64,000 bases of DNA from Paracnuella aquatica (GTDB taxonomy: Bacteria; Bacteroidota; Bacteroidia; Chitinophagales; Chitinophagaceae). The position numbers were made by a program, and so were the translations under genes. The DNA is taken from NCBI RefSeq assembly GCF_003332885.2, contig NZ_QOWJ01000010.1, positions 62,001 through 126,000 on the forward strand, in the 5' to 3' direction. This document shows, piece by piece, positions 26,452 to 35,326 of this stretch; position 1 is the first letter of the stretch, and each line of letters starts with the position of its first letter. Below the pieces are notes generated by a model. It saw nothing but the letters and a program-made list of their open reading frames with translations. It did no database searches and was not told the DNA's origin.

Positions 26452-27180
26452 TTATTGTAAAATACCGGAGCTCGTCGGCGTTAAGGAATTCAGGTACTTG
26501 ATTTCGTAAATCATTTTGGTCTGAATTGGCTTGCCGTTGAATTTAGCAGGAGTCCAATTGTTCGTACTTTTTGAAAGTTGTTTTGAAACAGCAGCATCGA
26601 AGCCAGCTGAAATTCCATTGTGTACGATTATATTTTCAACTTTTCCTTCTTCTGTTACAATGAAGGTTGCTAAGAAATAACTTGCTTTCTTAATGTTGTA
26701 GCCTTCCAAATCTTTTTGCACATAATCTTTAAACGAACCGTTCCCTTTGTATCGCGGTGTGATAAAACTATTTGCCCTAAATAATGGCCTATTATCATAT
26801 TGTCCAATCGAATCGAGGTGTTCTGCTTTGTTACTTAAATATTCTTCTGATAAAAACTTGAAGCGGCGGAAACCATCTAAAGCAATCGTCAGTGCTGTGT
26901 CATTAAGCACCTCAATTTTATAGGTATCGAAGCCCAATGTCAAATCGTTTCCACTTTTCGACCATGGCTGTGTGTAATCATTCCAGCCCGGGTAAAAGCT
27001 TATGTTCAAATGTGACTTAGCGAACGAATACCTTGTGTAAAGCGTATCTGGCGCTATTGCCTTGTCTGATAAATTTTCAACAGATGTTTTAATCCAATTT
27101 CGCAATAATGATTTTGAGTTTTGCGCAAATGATTCAGTTGATAGAAAAGTCAAAAAAATAACAATTGATGTTGTTCTCAT
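26452..27180 (-). CDS. Secreted protein with TonB-C-like domain
   Basis: A 242-residue protein with a signal peptide (residues 1-19, ending SFAQ). The last ~75 residues resemble the TonB C-terminal fold: YFLATFIVTEEGKVENIIV followed by a helix and WTPAKFNGKPIQTKMIYEIK. In Bacteroidota this domain is often found on periplasmic proteins outside true TonB. There is no membrane anchor or proline-rich linker, so it is not a classical TonB. Its composition is more AT-rich than its neighbours. Confidence 0.65.
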   Translation of the reverse strand: MRTTSIVIFLTFLSTESFAQNSKSLLRNWIKTSVENLSDKAIAPDTLYTRYSFAKSHLNISFYPGWNDYTQPWSKSGNDLTLGFDTYKIEVLNDTALTIALDGFRRFKFLSEEYLSNKAEHLDSIGQYDNRPLFRANSFITPRYKGNGSFKDYVQKDLEGYNIKKASYFLATFIVTEEGKVENIIVHNGISAGFDAAVSKQLSKSTNNWTPAKFNGKPIQTKMIYEIKYLNSLTPTSSGILQ

Positions 27181-27261
27181 AAGGGTTTTGGTTAACTTCT
27201 TTTTGTTTGGTAGTTAGGCGTCGTGTAAAATTCCTTACAGCTTTCGCAATCCACCGCGCCA

Positions 27262-27570
27262 TTATTTCACAGGCATTACTTTTATCTTGCCGTTCCATGC
27301 ATTAGGCATGCGGCCTGCTTCCGGCACTTTTTTTATTTCCATTGCATTGGGTATGGCTGCAATGCCGCGGGTGTCGGGCACAATACAGGGCATGCCGTCC
27401 TGTGGCAGTATTATTATCCCTTTGTGGCCGGGTGCCACCACTGCTATATTCGGTATTTTCCCCAGCGCTGAAGTATCTGTTAGCTTTTGCAGGTAACTCT
27501 GGGCCCGCTCTTGCAGTACTTGCTGGTTGATGATGGTTTCTTGTGCCTGCGCGGCGCGGCCCAGCAGCAT
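27262..27570 (-). CDS. Small exported hypothetical protein, start uncertain
   Basis: A frame of 102 residues beginning MLLGRAAQAQETIINQQV. The first ten residues look like the end of a signal peptide (cleavage after AQAQ), but a full signal peptide cannot be formed in this frame. An ATG at 27599 (MNKIAHCLPVC...) would supply the missing start, yet it is one base out of frame. Either a single-base deletion or sequencing error interrupts the gene, or an unusual start codon is used. The rest (GKIPNIAVVAPGHKGIIILP; MPNAWNGKIKVMPV) is not a family I recognise. Confidence 0.5.
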   Translation of the reverse strand: MLLGRAAQAQETIINQQVLQERAQSYLQKLTDTSALGKIPNIAVVAPGHKGIIILPQDGMPCIVPDTRGIAAIPNAMEIKKVPEAGRMPNAWNGKIKVMPVK

Positions 27571-27745
27571 ACAGGCAAACAGTGGGCAATTTTGTTCATA
27601 CCGTTAATTTGGTCCATTAAATATAGGCAACACATTTTGTAGAAAAGCTACAGGTGTCAGATTGGGGTTCCGTAAATGCAGCCGGTGCATCGCTCCGGCC
27701 TATTTTTAACAAGCAGTGATCTATGTCTTATGTGCAGGAGTGGAC

Positions 27746-27753
27746 TAATTTTG
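27746..27753 (+). promoter_or_regulatory. -7 promoter element of the S4 gene, likely leaderless
   Basis: TAATTTTG ends exactly four bases before the ATG at 27758. Confidence 0.6.
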
Positions 27754-27757
27754 CCCA

Positions 27758-28168
27758 ATGGCGGAAAAAGAAAAATTGCGCATTGATAAATACCTCTGGG
27801 CCATACGCCTGTTTAAAACCCGCACCCTGGCTGCGGCTGCCTGCGATACCGGTAAGGTAAAGCAAAACGGCACGTCGGTAAAAGCGGCTAAAAGCGTGGC
27901 TGTGGGCGATGAGTATGAAGTAAAAACCGAAGCCCGTAAATGGGTGATTAAAGTAACGGGCCTGCTGCACAACCGCCAGGCGTATAGCGAAGCCATCAAG
28001 TACTACCTCGACATGACGCCGGAGGAAGAACTGGACGTAACCAAGTTTACTGCCCCATCATTTCATACCGGCAAGCGGCAAAGCAAAATTGGCCGCCCCA
28101 CGAAAAAACAACGTCGCGAACTGGATGGCTTTATGGGCGATGATGAAGCGGATGGCGTGGGTGAATGA
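27758..28168 (+). CDS. S4-domain RNA-binding protein (Hsp15-like)
   Basis: A 136-residue protein with an S4 domain at residues 5-65 (LRIDKYLWAIRLFKTRTLAAAACDTGKV in outline, then GDEYEVKT). Hsp15/HslR proteins of this size bind the 50S subunit with blocked nascent chains and help recycle it. The basic C-terminal tail (GKRQSKIGRPTKKQRRELD) is typical of the family. It stands alone with its own promoter and terminator. Confidence 0.88.
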   Translation: MAEKEKLRIDKYLWAIRLFKTRTLAAAACDTGKVKQNGTSVKAAKSVAVGDEYEVKTEARKWVIKVTGLLHNRQAYSEAIKYYLDMTPEEELDVTKFTAPSFHTGKRQSKIGRPTKKQRRELDGFMGDDEADGVGE

Positions 28169-28521
28169 TCGTGTTACGGCAGTAAGGAAAAGCACATCAT
28201 CCACGGATAGTGTTAGTAAAAATCAGATGCCCGGTTCATGGTTGAATATCCGTTTGTAGCACATCATCACGATGGTATTAAATCCTATCAATGACAGCCT
28301 AGAAGTTGGGCTGTCATTGCTTTTAGGCTTTTTTTATTGGTCCCTATTTGCAGGCATAAAATTGCAAGTAAATATGCATGCGTTGGACAGATTTGAAGAC
28401 TTGGATTGAATGAGAACAGTGCGAAATTGTTGGTGTTCTATATGCCATTGATAAGCACTCCATAAAACGCTTCTGGCCCGGAAGCAGTAACTTCAAGCTA
28501 CTTCGCAAAACATCACCACCC
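28169..28521. other. Intergenic region before the pirin gene
   Basis: These 353 bases hold the terminator at 28289-28328. Otherwise I see no gene or repeat. Confidence 0.5.
28289..28328 (+). terminator. Terminator downstream of the S4 gene
   Basis: An 11-bp perfect stem, CAATGACAGCC (28289-28299) with its complement (28309-28319), 9-base loop, then a T-rich stretch. It is 120 bases after the S4 stop codon, so it may also end an RNA from the intervening region. Confidence 0.75.
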
Positions 28522-29439
28522 ATGCTCGATATTGTTATTGAAGCCCGCAACGCCGCCATCTCCGAATCGATGAAAGTGAAGCGCATCCTGCCGTTCCGGT
28601 TGCGCCGCATGATCGGGCCTTTTATTTTTATGGATCATGCCGGCCCCGTTACCAATGTGCCCCCGCAGCCTTCCACGCTGGATGTGTTGCCGCATCCGCA
28701 TATTGGGCTGTCCACGGTCAGTTATCTTTTTGGCGGGCAGGTTACCCACCGCGATAGCCTGGGCGTAGAACAGATCATCAGGCCCGGCGAAGTAAACTGG
28801 ATGACGGCTGGCCGCGGCATTGCCCACTCCGAGCGGTTTGAAGACCCGGCGGCGCTGGCTGGCGGCACGCTGGAAATGATCCAAACCTGGGTGGCCCTGC
28901 CCGAAAAAGACGAAGAAGCAGCGCCATCGTTCGCCAACTATAAACCCGAACAACTGCCGGTGTTTACCGATACCGGTGTGTGGATGCGGCTGATTGCCGG
29001 CACAGCATATGGCTTGAGCAATGGTGTGCAAACGGCTTCGCCACTGTTTTACCTGCACGTGGTGCTGGAGCCCGGTGCCCGTTTTGGCCTGCCGCAAGAG
29101 CATGCCGAGCGGGGCTTTTATATTGCCAAGGGCAGTGTGGAAATTGGTGGCATTACATATAACGCGGGGCAAATGCTGGTGTTTACCAAAGGCGTTGACC
29201 CGCTGATTAAAGCACAGGAACACACTACGCTGATGCTGCTGGGCGGCGAGCCGCTGGGCGAACGTTTTATCTGGTGGAATTTTGTTTCGTCCCGCAAGGA
29301 GCGGATTGAACAGGCCAAGGAAGACTGGAAACAGGGACGCATTATTTTACCACCCAACGACGACCACGAGTTTATACCGCTGCCCGATGATAAGTCACGT
29401 CCGGCGGGCAGTGCGCCGCGGCCCGAGCCGCTGTCGTAG
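28522..29439 (+). CDS. Pirin-family protein
   Basis: A 305-residue bicupin of the pirin family. The N-terminal cupin holds the metal motifs HPHIGLSTVSYLF and GEVNWMTAGRGIAHSER (residues ~54-104); a second cupin domain follows (LHVVLEPGARFGLPQEHAE). Bacterial pirins can act as quercetinases or as regulators of central metabolism; the substrate here is not known. It is cytoplasmic and monocistronic. Confidence 0.92.
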   Translation: MLDIVIEARNAAISESMKVKRILPFRLRRMIGPFIFMDHAGPVTNVPPQPSTLDVLPHPHIGLSTVSYLFGGQVTHRDSLGVEQIIRPGEVNWMTAGRGIAHSERFEDPAALAGGTLEMIQTWVALPEKDEEAAPSFANYKPEQLPVFTDTGVWMRLIAGTAYGLSNGVQTASPLFYLHVVLEPGARFGLPQEHAERGFYIAKGSVEIGGITYNAGQMLVFTKGVDPLIKAQEHTTLMLLGGEPLGERFIWWNFVSSRKERIEQAKEDWKQGRIILPPNDDHEFIPLPDDKSRPAGSAPRPEPLS

Positions 29440-29499
29440 TATGGTTTAGAGAAAGCGGGTTTGCCTATTCCGTTGAATACATTTCTGAAGTAAGTTATT

Positions 29500-29586
29500 G
29501 TCATGCCGAACTTGTTTCGGCATCCCCTTCTGTTAGTTAGAGTTAATGAGGTAGGAGGAGATGCCGAATGGAATTCGGTAGGACAG
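29500..29586. repeat. Palindromic repeat, family B copy 1
   Basis: Left half TCATGCCGAACTTGTTTCGG (29501-29520) and right half GGAGATGCCGAATGGAATTC with GGTA to about 29580 form an imperfect palindrome with an internal CGGCAT/ATGCCG pair. Family copies: 61145-61220 (perfect arms) and a half copy at 35797-35825. Confidence 0.7.
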
Positions 29587-29715
29587 CCTACGGTGAATTT
29601 ATGTTTTCGAACCTACACTCATTGACATGTAAAAGCATACCCCTCCCAAAAGCACAAAACCCAAAGGATGTGATCCCCTGGGCCTTGCGCTAAAAAACAA
29701 CACACATAAGAAAAT

Positions 29716-31092
29716 TTATATTGCCTGGCTGAACACCGGCTTGGGCGGTGCCTCCAGTTGCCTTTGTAAATACAGGTCGAAGGCGCTGCACACATTGCGG
29801 ATAAACTGGCGGCCCTGCGCCGTTAACGCCACGCCTTTTTCATCCCATTCTACCAGTCCGTCTTCGGCAAATGCTTCCAGTTTTGGAAAGCTGTACTGCT
29901 GCAACACGGTCAGGTCTTTGGGCTCAAAATGCGTTACTCCACGGCAGCTGATGTCCAGGATATATTTGCGGAACGAGCGGTCCTCGGCGCTGAGCTGGTA
30001 GCCTTTTTTAATGGCCAGCCTGCCGGCATTAATCGCTGCGTAATAGTCGTGCAGGGTTTTTTCGTTTTGGGCATAAGTGGTGCCAATGTCCGAAATGGAA
30101 GAAACACCGAGGCCCAACAGCAGGCCGGTTTGCTGCGTGGTATAGCCCATGAAATTGCGGTGCAATTTTCCGCTGTTCCAGCTTTTATACAACTCGTCGT
30201 GCGGCAGGGCAAAATGATCCATGCCAATATCGGTATAGCCGGCAGCCGTCAGCAGCTCTTTGCCTTTCAGGTACAGCTGCACTTTCAGTTCGGCAGGCGG
30301 CAGGTGGCTTTCATCAAACAGGCGCTGCGCCTTGCTGGTCCAGGGCACATGGGCATACGAGTAAAACGCGATGCGGTCGGGGCGTAGCGAAATGGTTTGC
30401 TCAATGGTGCGTTCAATACTGGCCAGGGTTTGCAGCGGCAGGCCGTAAATCAGGTCGAAGTTGACCGAAGTGAATCCAATTTCGCGGGCCATTGCAGTGG
30501 CCTTTGCCACATTTTCAAAAGGCTGTATGCGGTTGATCACCCGCTGTACTTCGGGGTCGTTGTCCTGCACGCCATACGAAATGCGGCGGAAGCCTGCTTT
30601 GTACAACACCTGCAGGTGCTGGCGGGTAGTATTATTGGGGTGCCCTTCCACGCTAAACTCGCGGCCCGGGTGCACAATGCTGTCTTTGAGCAAAATGCGC
30701 ATGATCCGGTCGAGGTTTTGCGGCGAAAAAAAAGTGGGGGTACCGCCGCCCAGGTGAATTTCACGGATCACCGGCGTTTGCTTGATCAGCTTGCGGTACA
30801 GTTTCCACTCTTTTTCAATGGCGGCAATGTAGTCGTCCTCCACCTTGTGATTGGTGGTTATTTTTTTGTTGCAACCGCAATAAGTGCACAGCGATTCGCA
30901 AAAGGGCAGGTGCAGGTACAGCGAAATACCCGAGGTATGGTTCTGCTCATCGAACCGTTGCCGGAAAGCTTCCTTCCAGGCGTCGGCATCCAATTGCTCA
31001 TCCCATACCGGCACGGTTGGATACGAGGTGTATCGCGGCACCGGCTGGTTGTATTTGCGAATTAATAATGGATTGATCTCTGAAGGTAGCAT
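29716..31092 (-). CDS. hemN: Oxygen-independent coproporphyrinogen III oxidase
   Basis: Radical-SAM enzyme that decarboxylates coproporphyrinogen III to protoporphyrinogen IX in heme synthesis without oxygen. The 458-residue length and N-terminus (KYNQPVPRYTSYPTVP) are those of true HemN rather than HemW. The cluster motif is CESLCTYCGC near residue 70, followed by EIHLGGGTPTFFSPQNL, and the HemN C-terminal domain ends the protein. It would supply heme for the cytochromes under low oxygen. The gene has a leaderless-type promoter box four bases before ATG and an inverted repeat further upstream. Confidence 0.96.
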   Translation of the reverse strand: MLPSEINPLLIRKYNQPVPRYTSYPTVPVWDEQLDADAWKEAFRQRFDEQNHTSGISLYLHLPFCESLCTYCGCNKKITTNHKVEDDYIAAIEKEWKLYRKLIKQTPVIREIHLGGGTPTFFSPQNLDRIMRILLKDSIVHPGREFSVEGHPNNTTRQHLQVLYKAGFRRISYGVQDNDPEVQRVINRIQPFENVAKATAMAREIGFTSVNFDLIYGLPLQTLASIERTIEQTISLRPDRIAFYSYAHVPWTSKAQRLFDESHLPPAELKVQLYLKGKELLTAAGYTDIGMDHFALPHDELYKSWNSGKLHRNFMGYTTQQTGLLLGLGVSSISDIGTTYAQNEKTLHDYYAAINAGRLAIKKGYQLSAEDRSFRKYILDISCRGVTHFEPKDLTVLQQYSFPKLEAFAEDGLVEWDEKGVALTAQGRQFIRNVCSAFDLYLQRQLEAPPKPVFSQAI

Positions 31093-31096
31093 GCCA

Positions 31097-31104
31097 CAAA
31101 ACTA
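31097..31104 (-). promoter_or_regulatory. -7 promoter element of hemN, likely leaderless
   Basis: On the minus strand, TAGTTTTG ends exactly four bases before the hemN ATG. No TTG -33 element is visible, which would fit dependence on an activator. Confidence 0.6.
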
Positions 31105-31136
31105 CCGTCCGTTTGTGCCCCCGGGGGTGACGCATG

Positions 31137-31155
31137 TTATCTTTTGGTAAGATAA
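31137..31155 (-). promoter_or_regulatory. Inverted repeat upstream of hemN
   Basis: Arms TTATCTT (31137-31143) and AAGATAA (31149-31155) with a five-base spacer, centred about 42 bases upstream of the -7 box. It is a candidate activator site for a redox regulator of hemN. Confidence 0.45.
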
Positions 31156-31289
31156 TCGTCAAGCCAAAAAATAAGCAGGTTCAGCAGGGGCCAATGCAGC
31201 TAAAATGCAGTTTCAGAGAAAGTTGCTCATTTTGCTGAAAACCGCTGCCGGTGAGGGTTTCGGCTTTTATTTAGTTGTAAAATAAAAAA

Positions 31290-31331
31290 GGCAGGCCCCC
31301 AGTTTGTAGCAACAAAATCCGGTGGCCTGCC
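31290..31331 (-). terminator. Terminator of the DUF4114 gene
   Basis: GGCAGGCC (31290-31297) pairs with GGCCTGCC (31324-31331). Read on the minus strand, a T run follows the stem. Confidence 0.7.
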
Positions 31332-31375
31332 CTTAATATTTTTTAGCACAAAAATTACTCCTTGTGCACTGCAGC

Positions 31376-32122
31376 TTACAGCTTCACAACAGTGGCATAC
31401 AACACCACGTCGTTAAAATCGTGGTCACAATCTTCGCGGGTACGGTCCATGTCTTCAAAGCCAACCAGCACTTTGTTTTCCGCCGGGTAGTTGATGAGCA
31501 CGGTGTGCTTTTTCAGGTTCGGGTCCACTTCGGGGTTCAAAATATCATTGGCGCAAAAATGCACTGCGTCTTTATTGATGGTTTTTGTGGTGGGGTTCCA
31601 TGCATTTTGCATCAGCACAAAACCAACTGAAGTACCCGGCTCAAAGCGGCCAATTTTTACCTTGTCGCCCGACTGCAACGGTGTTTGGTAACCGGCATTG
31701 GGGAAAATGTAGGTAATGTCCTTTATATCCTTGGGGCTTTTGGGCGGCTGGTTGCTGGGGTAGGTGTAAAATGCAATAGTGTTGTAGTTGGAAATGGTAC
31801 CATGGCTCACAAAAGTGAGGAAGATGTCGGACTGCTGCGTTACCGCGATGTCTTCAAAAGATTTGCTCTTGAGCAGTTCGGGGTTGGAGGTGCGCATGTC
31901 CTTGTTTTCGGGCAGCGAGCCGGTGATCAGGTTGCTTACGGCCGGCGAAATCTGGTCTTTGGGCAACAGGTTGTCGGGTTTGCCTTTGTCGTCGTGTCCA
32001 CCCAGGCTTTTGTACGTGGTGGAGGTAAACTGAACGGGGCGGGTTACGGCATTGTCTTCTTTTTCGCAGGCAGTCAGCACAAAAATCGCAGCACACAATG
32101 AGAGCAGGTTAGTCGCTTTCAT
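31376..32122 (-). CDS. DUF4114-domain lipoprotein
   Basis: A 248-residue lipoprotein with lipobox LTAC (C19), so it is anchored to a membrane after processing. The C-terminal ~80 residues match DUF4114, a domain of secreted proteins ending in an acidic cluster (FEDMDRTREDCDHDFNDVV) that may bind calcium. The middle segment contains LTFVSHGTISNYNTIAFYTY, common before this domain. The function is unknown; cell-surface placement is likely. It has its own terminator. Confidence 0.8.
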   Translation of the reverse strand: MKATNLLSLCAAIFVLTACEKEDNAVTRPVQFTSTTYKSLGGHDDKGKPDNLLPKDQISPAVSNLITGSLPENKDMRTSNPELLKSKSFEDIAVTQQSDIFLTFVSHGTISNYNTIAFYTYPSNQPPKSPKDIKDITYIFPNAGYQTPLQSGDKVKIGRFEPGTSVGFVLMQNAWNPTTKTINKDAVHFCANDILNPEVDPNLKKHTVLINYPAENKVLVGFEDMDRTREDCDHDFNDVVLYATVVKL

Positions 32123-32305
32123 AAATAGGGGGTGTTTTTTTTACAATAAAAATGAATGAGCTCAGATCAGTGCGGCAAGGTAATGCGTTATATGAAACAA
32201 TTACCTGATACAGCACAGGTGGTTTTGGTTATAGGAAGTGGGGCTGGCTTTGAAGGGATATGGGGCTTAGCAAATGGGATGGACTAACCTTCCCGCTAAA
32301 AGTTT

Positions 32306-32334
32306 AAAAGGGAAGGCCAAAAGCCCTCCCTTTT
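32306..32334 (-). terminator. Terminator of the kinase-regulator operon
   Basis: A hairpin with arms around AAAAGGGAAGGC and GCCCTCCCTTTT (one mismatch) and loop CAAAA. A T run follows on the minus strand. It lies about 80 bases after the stop codon of the regulator gene. Confidence 0.7.
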
Positions 32335-32413
32335 TTATGCGATATAATTGAGGAGCGGCTTTACAGATGAGCTGCAAAATCTTTGCCACCCCGGCAACTG
32401 GGTTTATAAATGC

Positions 32414-33493
32414 TTAGTACAACAGGTTTTTAAGCTTGTTGGTATCGCTCACCACGATCTTTCCGTTGCGGATATCGATCAGTTTTTCCGATTTAAAATC
32501 CGACAGCGTACGGATCAGCGATTCGGTGGCGGTACCTACATACTGGGCAATTTCTTCCCGCGAAATTTCGATGGGGTTGATGGGAGTAGCGGGGTTGGTA
32601 TTGGTGCCTGCAGCATTGAACTTGCCGTTGATGTCCACCAGCGCTTTGGCCACCCTTTTGCGCAGCGAAGAATAAGCCAGGCTCAGCAGGCGTTCCTCTT
32701 TTTCCTTTACGTTTTGGGTAATGATGCGGATAAACTTGGCGGCAATGTTTACATCGCTGTAGATCATCGAAAGGAAGTCTTCCCGCGGAATCTGCATCAG
32801 TTCGGCGTCTTCAATCACAATGGCGGTATCGTCGTAGTTCTTGTCTTCAATCAGGGCACTGTAGCCTACAAAATCGCCGGCGCTGTACAGGTCGGTAATG
32901 TATTCCTTGCCGTCTTCATGGGTTTTGTATGCTTTTACCTTGCCGCTTACGAGGTAGTACAAAAAGCGGGGCCGCTTGCCTTCGGCATAGAGGTTTTGCT
33001 TTTTGGCATATTGCTCCACGGCGTATTGCTCCGAAAGCTGCTTCAGCATGCCGGTGTCCTTAATGTCCCGCACAAACTGGGTCAAACCCTGTGGCGTGGG
33101 TGCATATTTGGTTTCCAGCACGTCCACCTTTTTCAGGCGCACCTCAATGGCATTGAGCAGTTCAATATCTTCAAATGGCTTGGTCACATAGTCGTCGGCG
33201 CCCATTTCCATGCCTTTCCGGAAATCGCTCCGTTCGGTTTTAGCCGTCAGGAAAATAAAAGGAATGTTCTGGGTGTCGGGGTTTTTGCGCAGCAGGTGCA
33301 GCACACCGTATCCGTCCAGTTCGGGCATCATGATGTCACAAACGATCAGCGATGGTTTTTCCCGCACCGCTACATCCACGCCCTGTTTGCCGTTGGCTGC
33401 CGTAAGTGTTCGGTAGCCGGCCAGGTCCAGGATCTCTGCGGTATTTTCCCTGAGGTCGTTGTTGTCATCAATTACCAAAATAGTCTTTGCCAT
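32414..33493 (-). CDS. Response regulator with cNMP-binding and Crp-type HTH domains
   Basis: A 359-residue three-part regulator. Residues 1-120 form a receiver domain (VIDDNNDLRENT; phosphoacceptor D in IVCDIMMPELDGYG; conserved K in YVTKPF). Residues ~140-255 form a cyclic-nucleotide-binding-like barrel (LVSGKVKAYKTHEDGKEYIT), and residues ~270-340 a Crp-type winged helix (ISREEIAQYVGTATESLIRTL). The gene starts within the end of the upstream kinase gene (26-base overlap), so the two are a cognate pair made from one mRNA. The targets are unknown; by family, redox or energy control is plausible. Confidence 0.93.
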   Translation of the reverse strand: MAKTILVIDDNNDLRENTAEILDLAGYRTLTAANGKQGVDVAVREKPSLIVCDIMMPELDGYGVLHLLRKNPDTQNIPFIFLTAKTERSDFRKGMEMGADDYVTKPFEDIELLNAIEVRLKKVDVLETKYAPTPQGLTQFVRDIKDTGMLKQLSEQYAVEQYAKKQNLYAEGKRPRFLYYLVSGKVKAYKTHEDGKEYITDLYSAGDFVGYSALIEDKNYDDTAIVIEDAELMQIPREDFLSMIYSDVNIAAKFIRIITQNVKEKEERLLSLAYSSLRKRVAKALVDINGKFNAAGTNTNPATPINPIEISREEIAQYVGTATESLIRTLSDFKSEKLIDIRNGKIVVSDTNKLKNLLY

Positions 33494-35051
33494 CAGCGTT
33501 GTGGTTTATAGGAAAAGTCAGGGTAATAGTTGTGCCCTGGTTTAATATACTCTGCAAATGTAGCGTACCCTGCAACATATCGGCGTAGCGTTTCACAATA
33601 TGGAGCCCCAGGCCGGTGCCCTGGATGTTGAGGGCATTTTTGCCGCGGAAAAATGTGGTGAACAGGTGTTTCTGGTCTTCTTCCGAAATGCCGATGCCGC
33701 GGTCGGTAACCGATATCCTTGCTTCGCCGGCCGCCACATTGCTGCGCACCATTACGGTGGCGTTGGCGTCGGAAAATTTAAGCGCATTGGAAATCAGGTT
33801 GATCAGGATGTTTTTTAGCAACTTGCGGTCGCTTTCCACATCGTTAGGTCCATCGTGGTGGTACTCAATGTGCTGGCCTTCTTTCAGCAGGCCCTTCATG
33901 TCTTCCACGGTTTCGCCAATGGCGTCGCTGAGGTGAAACGGCAGGAACACGGCGCCGATTTTTCCTTCGTCGAGCTTGCCCAGCGACAGGAAATCTTCCA
34001 GCAGGTCGTTGAGGTGCTTTACCGAATCGCGGATGCGGTTGATGTGCTTGTCGCGGTTGGGTTGCTGCTCCGAGGTGGTGTATTTTGCCAAAAGCGAAGC
34101 CGACGACAGCACCGCGCTGAGCGGCGTACGAAACTCGTGGGAAGCCATTGATACAAAACGGCCCTTGATCTCGTTGAGCTGGCGTTCTTTGTCCAGCGCT
34201 TCGCTCAGTTCTTCCTGCGACTGCTCGAGGCGCTGCAGGGCTTCTTTTAAAATAACGGTGCGTTCTTCCACCTTGGCTTCCAGCTCGGCGTTGAGGCGGC
34301 GAATGTCGTTGGTTACTTTTTCCAGTTGCTGCTGCTGCTTCAGCATGCTTTGCTCAATTTCCTTGCGGTGGGTAATGTCCACAATAAAAGCAATCACATA
34401 TTGCTCGTTTTGCTGCTTGTAGGCACTGAGGCTTACCTCCACTGGAAACGAGCTGCCGTCCTGCTTTTGTCCATACAGGTCGCGGCCCGAGCCCATGGTG
34501 CGGTTTTGCGGTTCCTGGTAAAAACCTTCGCGCAGCTGCGAGTGGCCTGCGCGGTAGCGTTTGGGCAGCAGCACCTCCACGGGTTTGCCCAACAGCTCTT
34601 TGGGCTCGTAGGCAAACATGCGCAGCGCCGATGGGTTGGCCAGGATAATCAGGCCCCGGTTGTCGGTTACCAAAATGCCTTCGGTGGCATTTTCAAAAAG
34701 CGATGTCATGTGCGATTTATCGAACTGCATGCGCCGGATCAGGGATTTAATGTATAAAACAATAAGGGTGGTGAACAACACCAGCACCAGCATAAAATAA
34801 AACTCCATCCACACCCGTGTGATGTCGATATGGTCCTGGTTAAAAGCCATAAAAGCCAGCAGCACCGCGCAGCTAACTACAGCGGCAACGATGGTGGCAC
34901 CTTTCGATTGCACAAAAACGGACAGGAAAATAACCACCAAGAGGCCACTCAGTGTAATGGTATAACCGGGATAAAAATAGCTGAGGGCAATGGTGCCTGC
35001 AAAAACAAGCAGTGCATACACCGTTGCCTGCCTGCTGGATAGTTGTGGCAT
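33468..35051 (-). CDS. Membrane PAS sensor histidine kinase
   Basis: A 527-residue kinase with three or four N-terminal membrane helices (residues ~10-105), a PAS domain (~120-235, ENATEGILVTDNRGLIILANP), a coiled coil (~235-290), a HisKA domain with the phosphorylated histidine in SMASHEFRTPLSAVLSSAS, and an ATPase domain (DRGIGISEEDQK; GTGLGLHIVKRYADM). It would phosphorylate the overlapping REC-Crp regulator. The signal, sensed by the PAS domain or the membrane part, is unknown. Confidence 0.93.
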   Translation of the reverse strand: MPQLSSRQATVYALLVFAGTIALSYFYPGYTITLSGLLVVIFLSVFVQSKGATIVAAVVSCAVLLAFMAFNQDHIDITRVWMEFYFMLVLVLFTTLIVLYIKSLIRRMQFDKSHMTSLFENATEGILVTDNRGLIILANPSALRMFAYEPKELLGKPVEVLLPKRYRAGHSQLREGFYQEPQNRTMGSGRDLYGQKQDGSSFPVEVSLSAYKQQNEQYVIAFIVDITHRKEIEQSMLKQQQQLEKVTNDIRRLNAELEAKVEERTVILKEALQRLEQSQEELSEALDKERQLNEIKGRFVSMASHEFRTPLSAVLSSASLLAKYTTSEQQPNRDKHINRIRDSVKHLNDLLEDFLSLGKLDEGKIGAVFLPFHLSDAIGETVEDMKGLLKEGQHIEYHHDGPNDVESDRKLLKNILINLISNALKFSDANATVMVRSNVAAGEARISVTDRGIGISEEDQKHLFTTFFRGKNALNIQGTGLGLHIVKRYADMLQGTLHLQSILNQGTTITLTFPINHNADGKDYFGN

Positions 35052-35326
35052 GCTGTATCCTGAAAATTTTCAGTGGTCCGATGGGTTGCCAACGGGCAAT
35101 CGTTCCGGTGGTTGAATCAGTTTCTGTGGGCGAATTTATTCTAATTTCCGCTAACCGGGGCTTTAGGGTTAAGCGCAAAGGTGCTGGTTGCTCTGCCAGG
35201 TATGGAAAAGCTTGGCCTCGTAGTTTTTGTTTTAACCCAAATAACAACACTGCGTTTAATAAACGGGCAGTAGATGCAGTGGGGTTGAACAGATCGTTTG
35301 AAAGGAAATGTACCGCGTTAGTGCAG

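Noticed and set aside
32348-33511. A 387-codon open frame on the plus strand opposite the REC-Crp regulator
   Set aside because: It is antisense to a clear three-domain regulator and shows no recognisable features.
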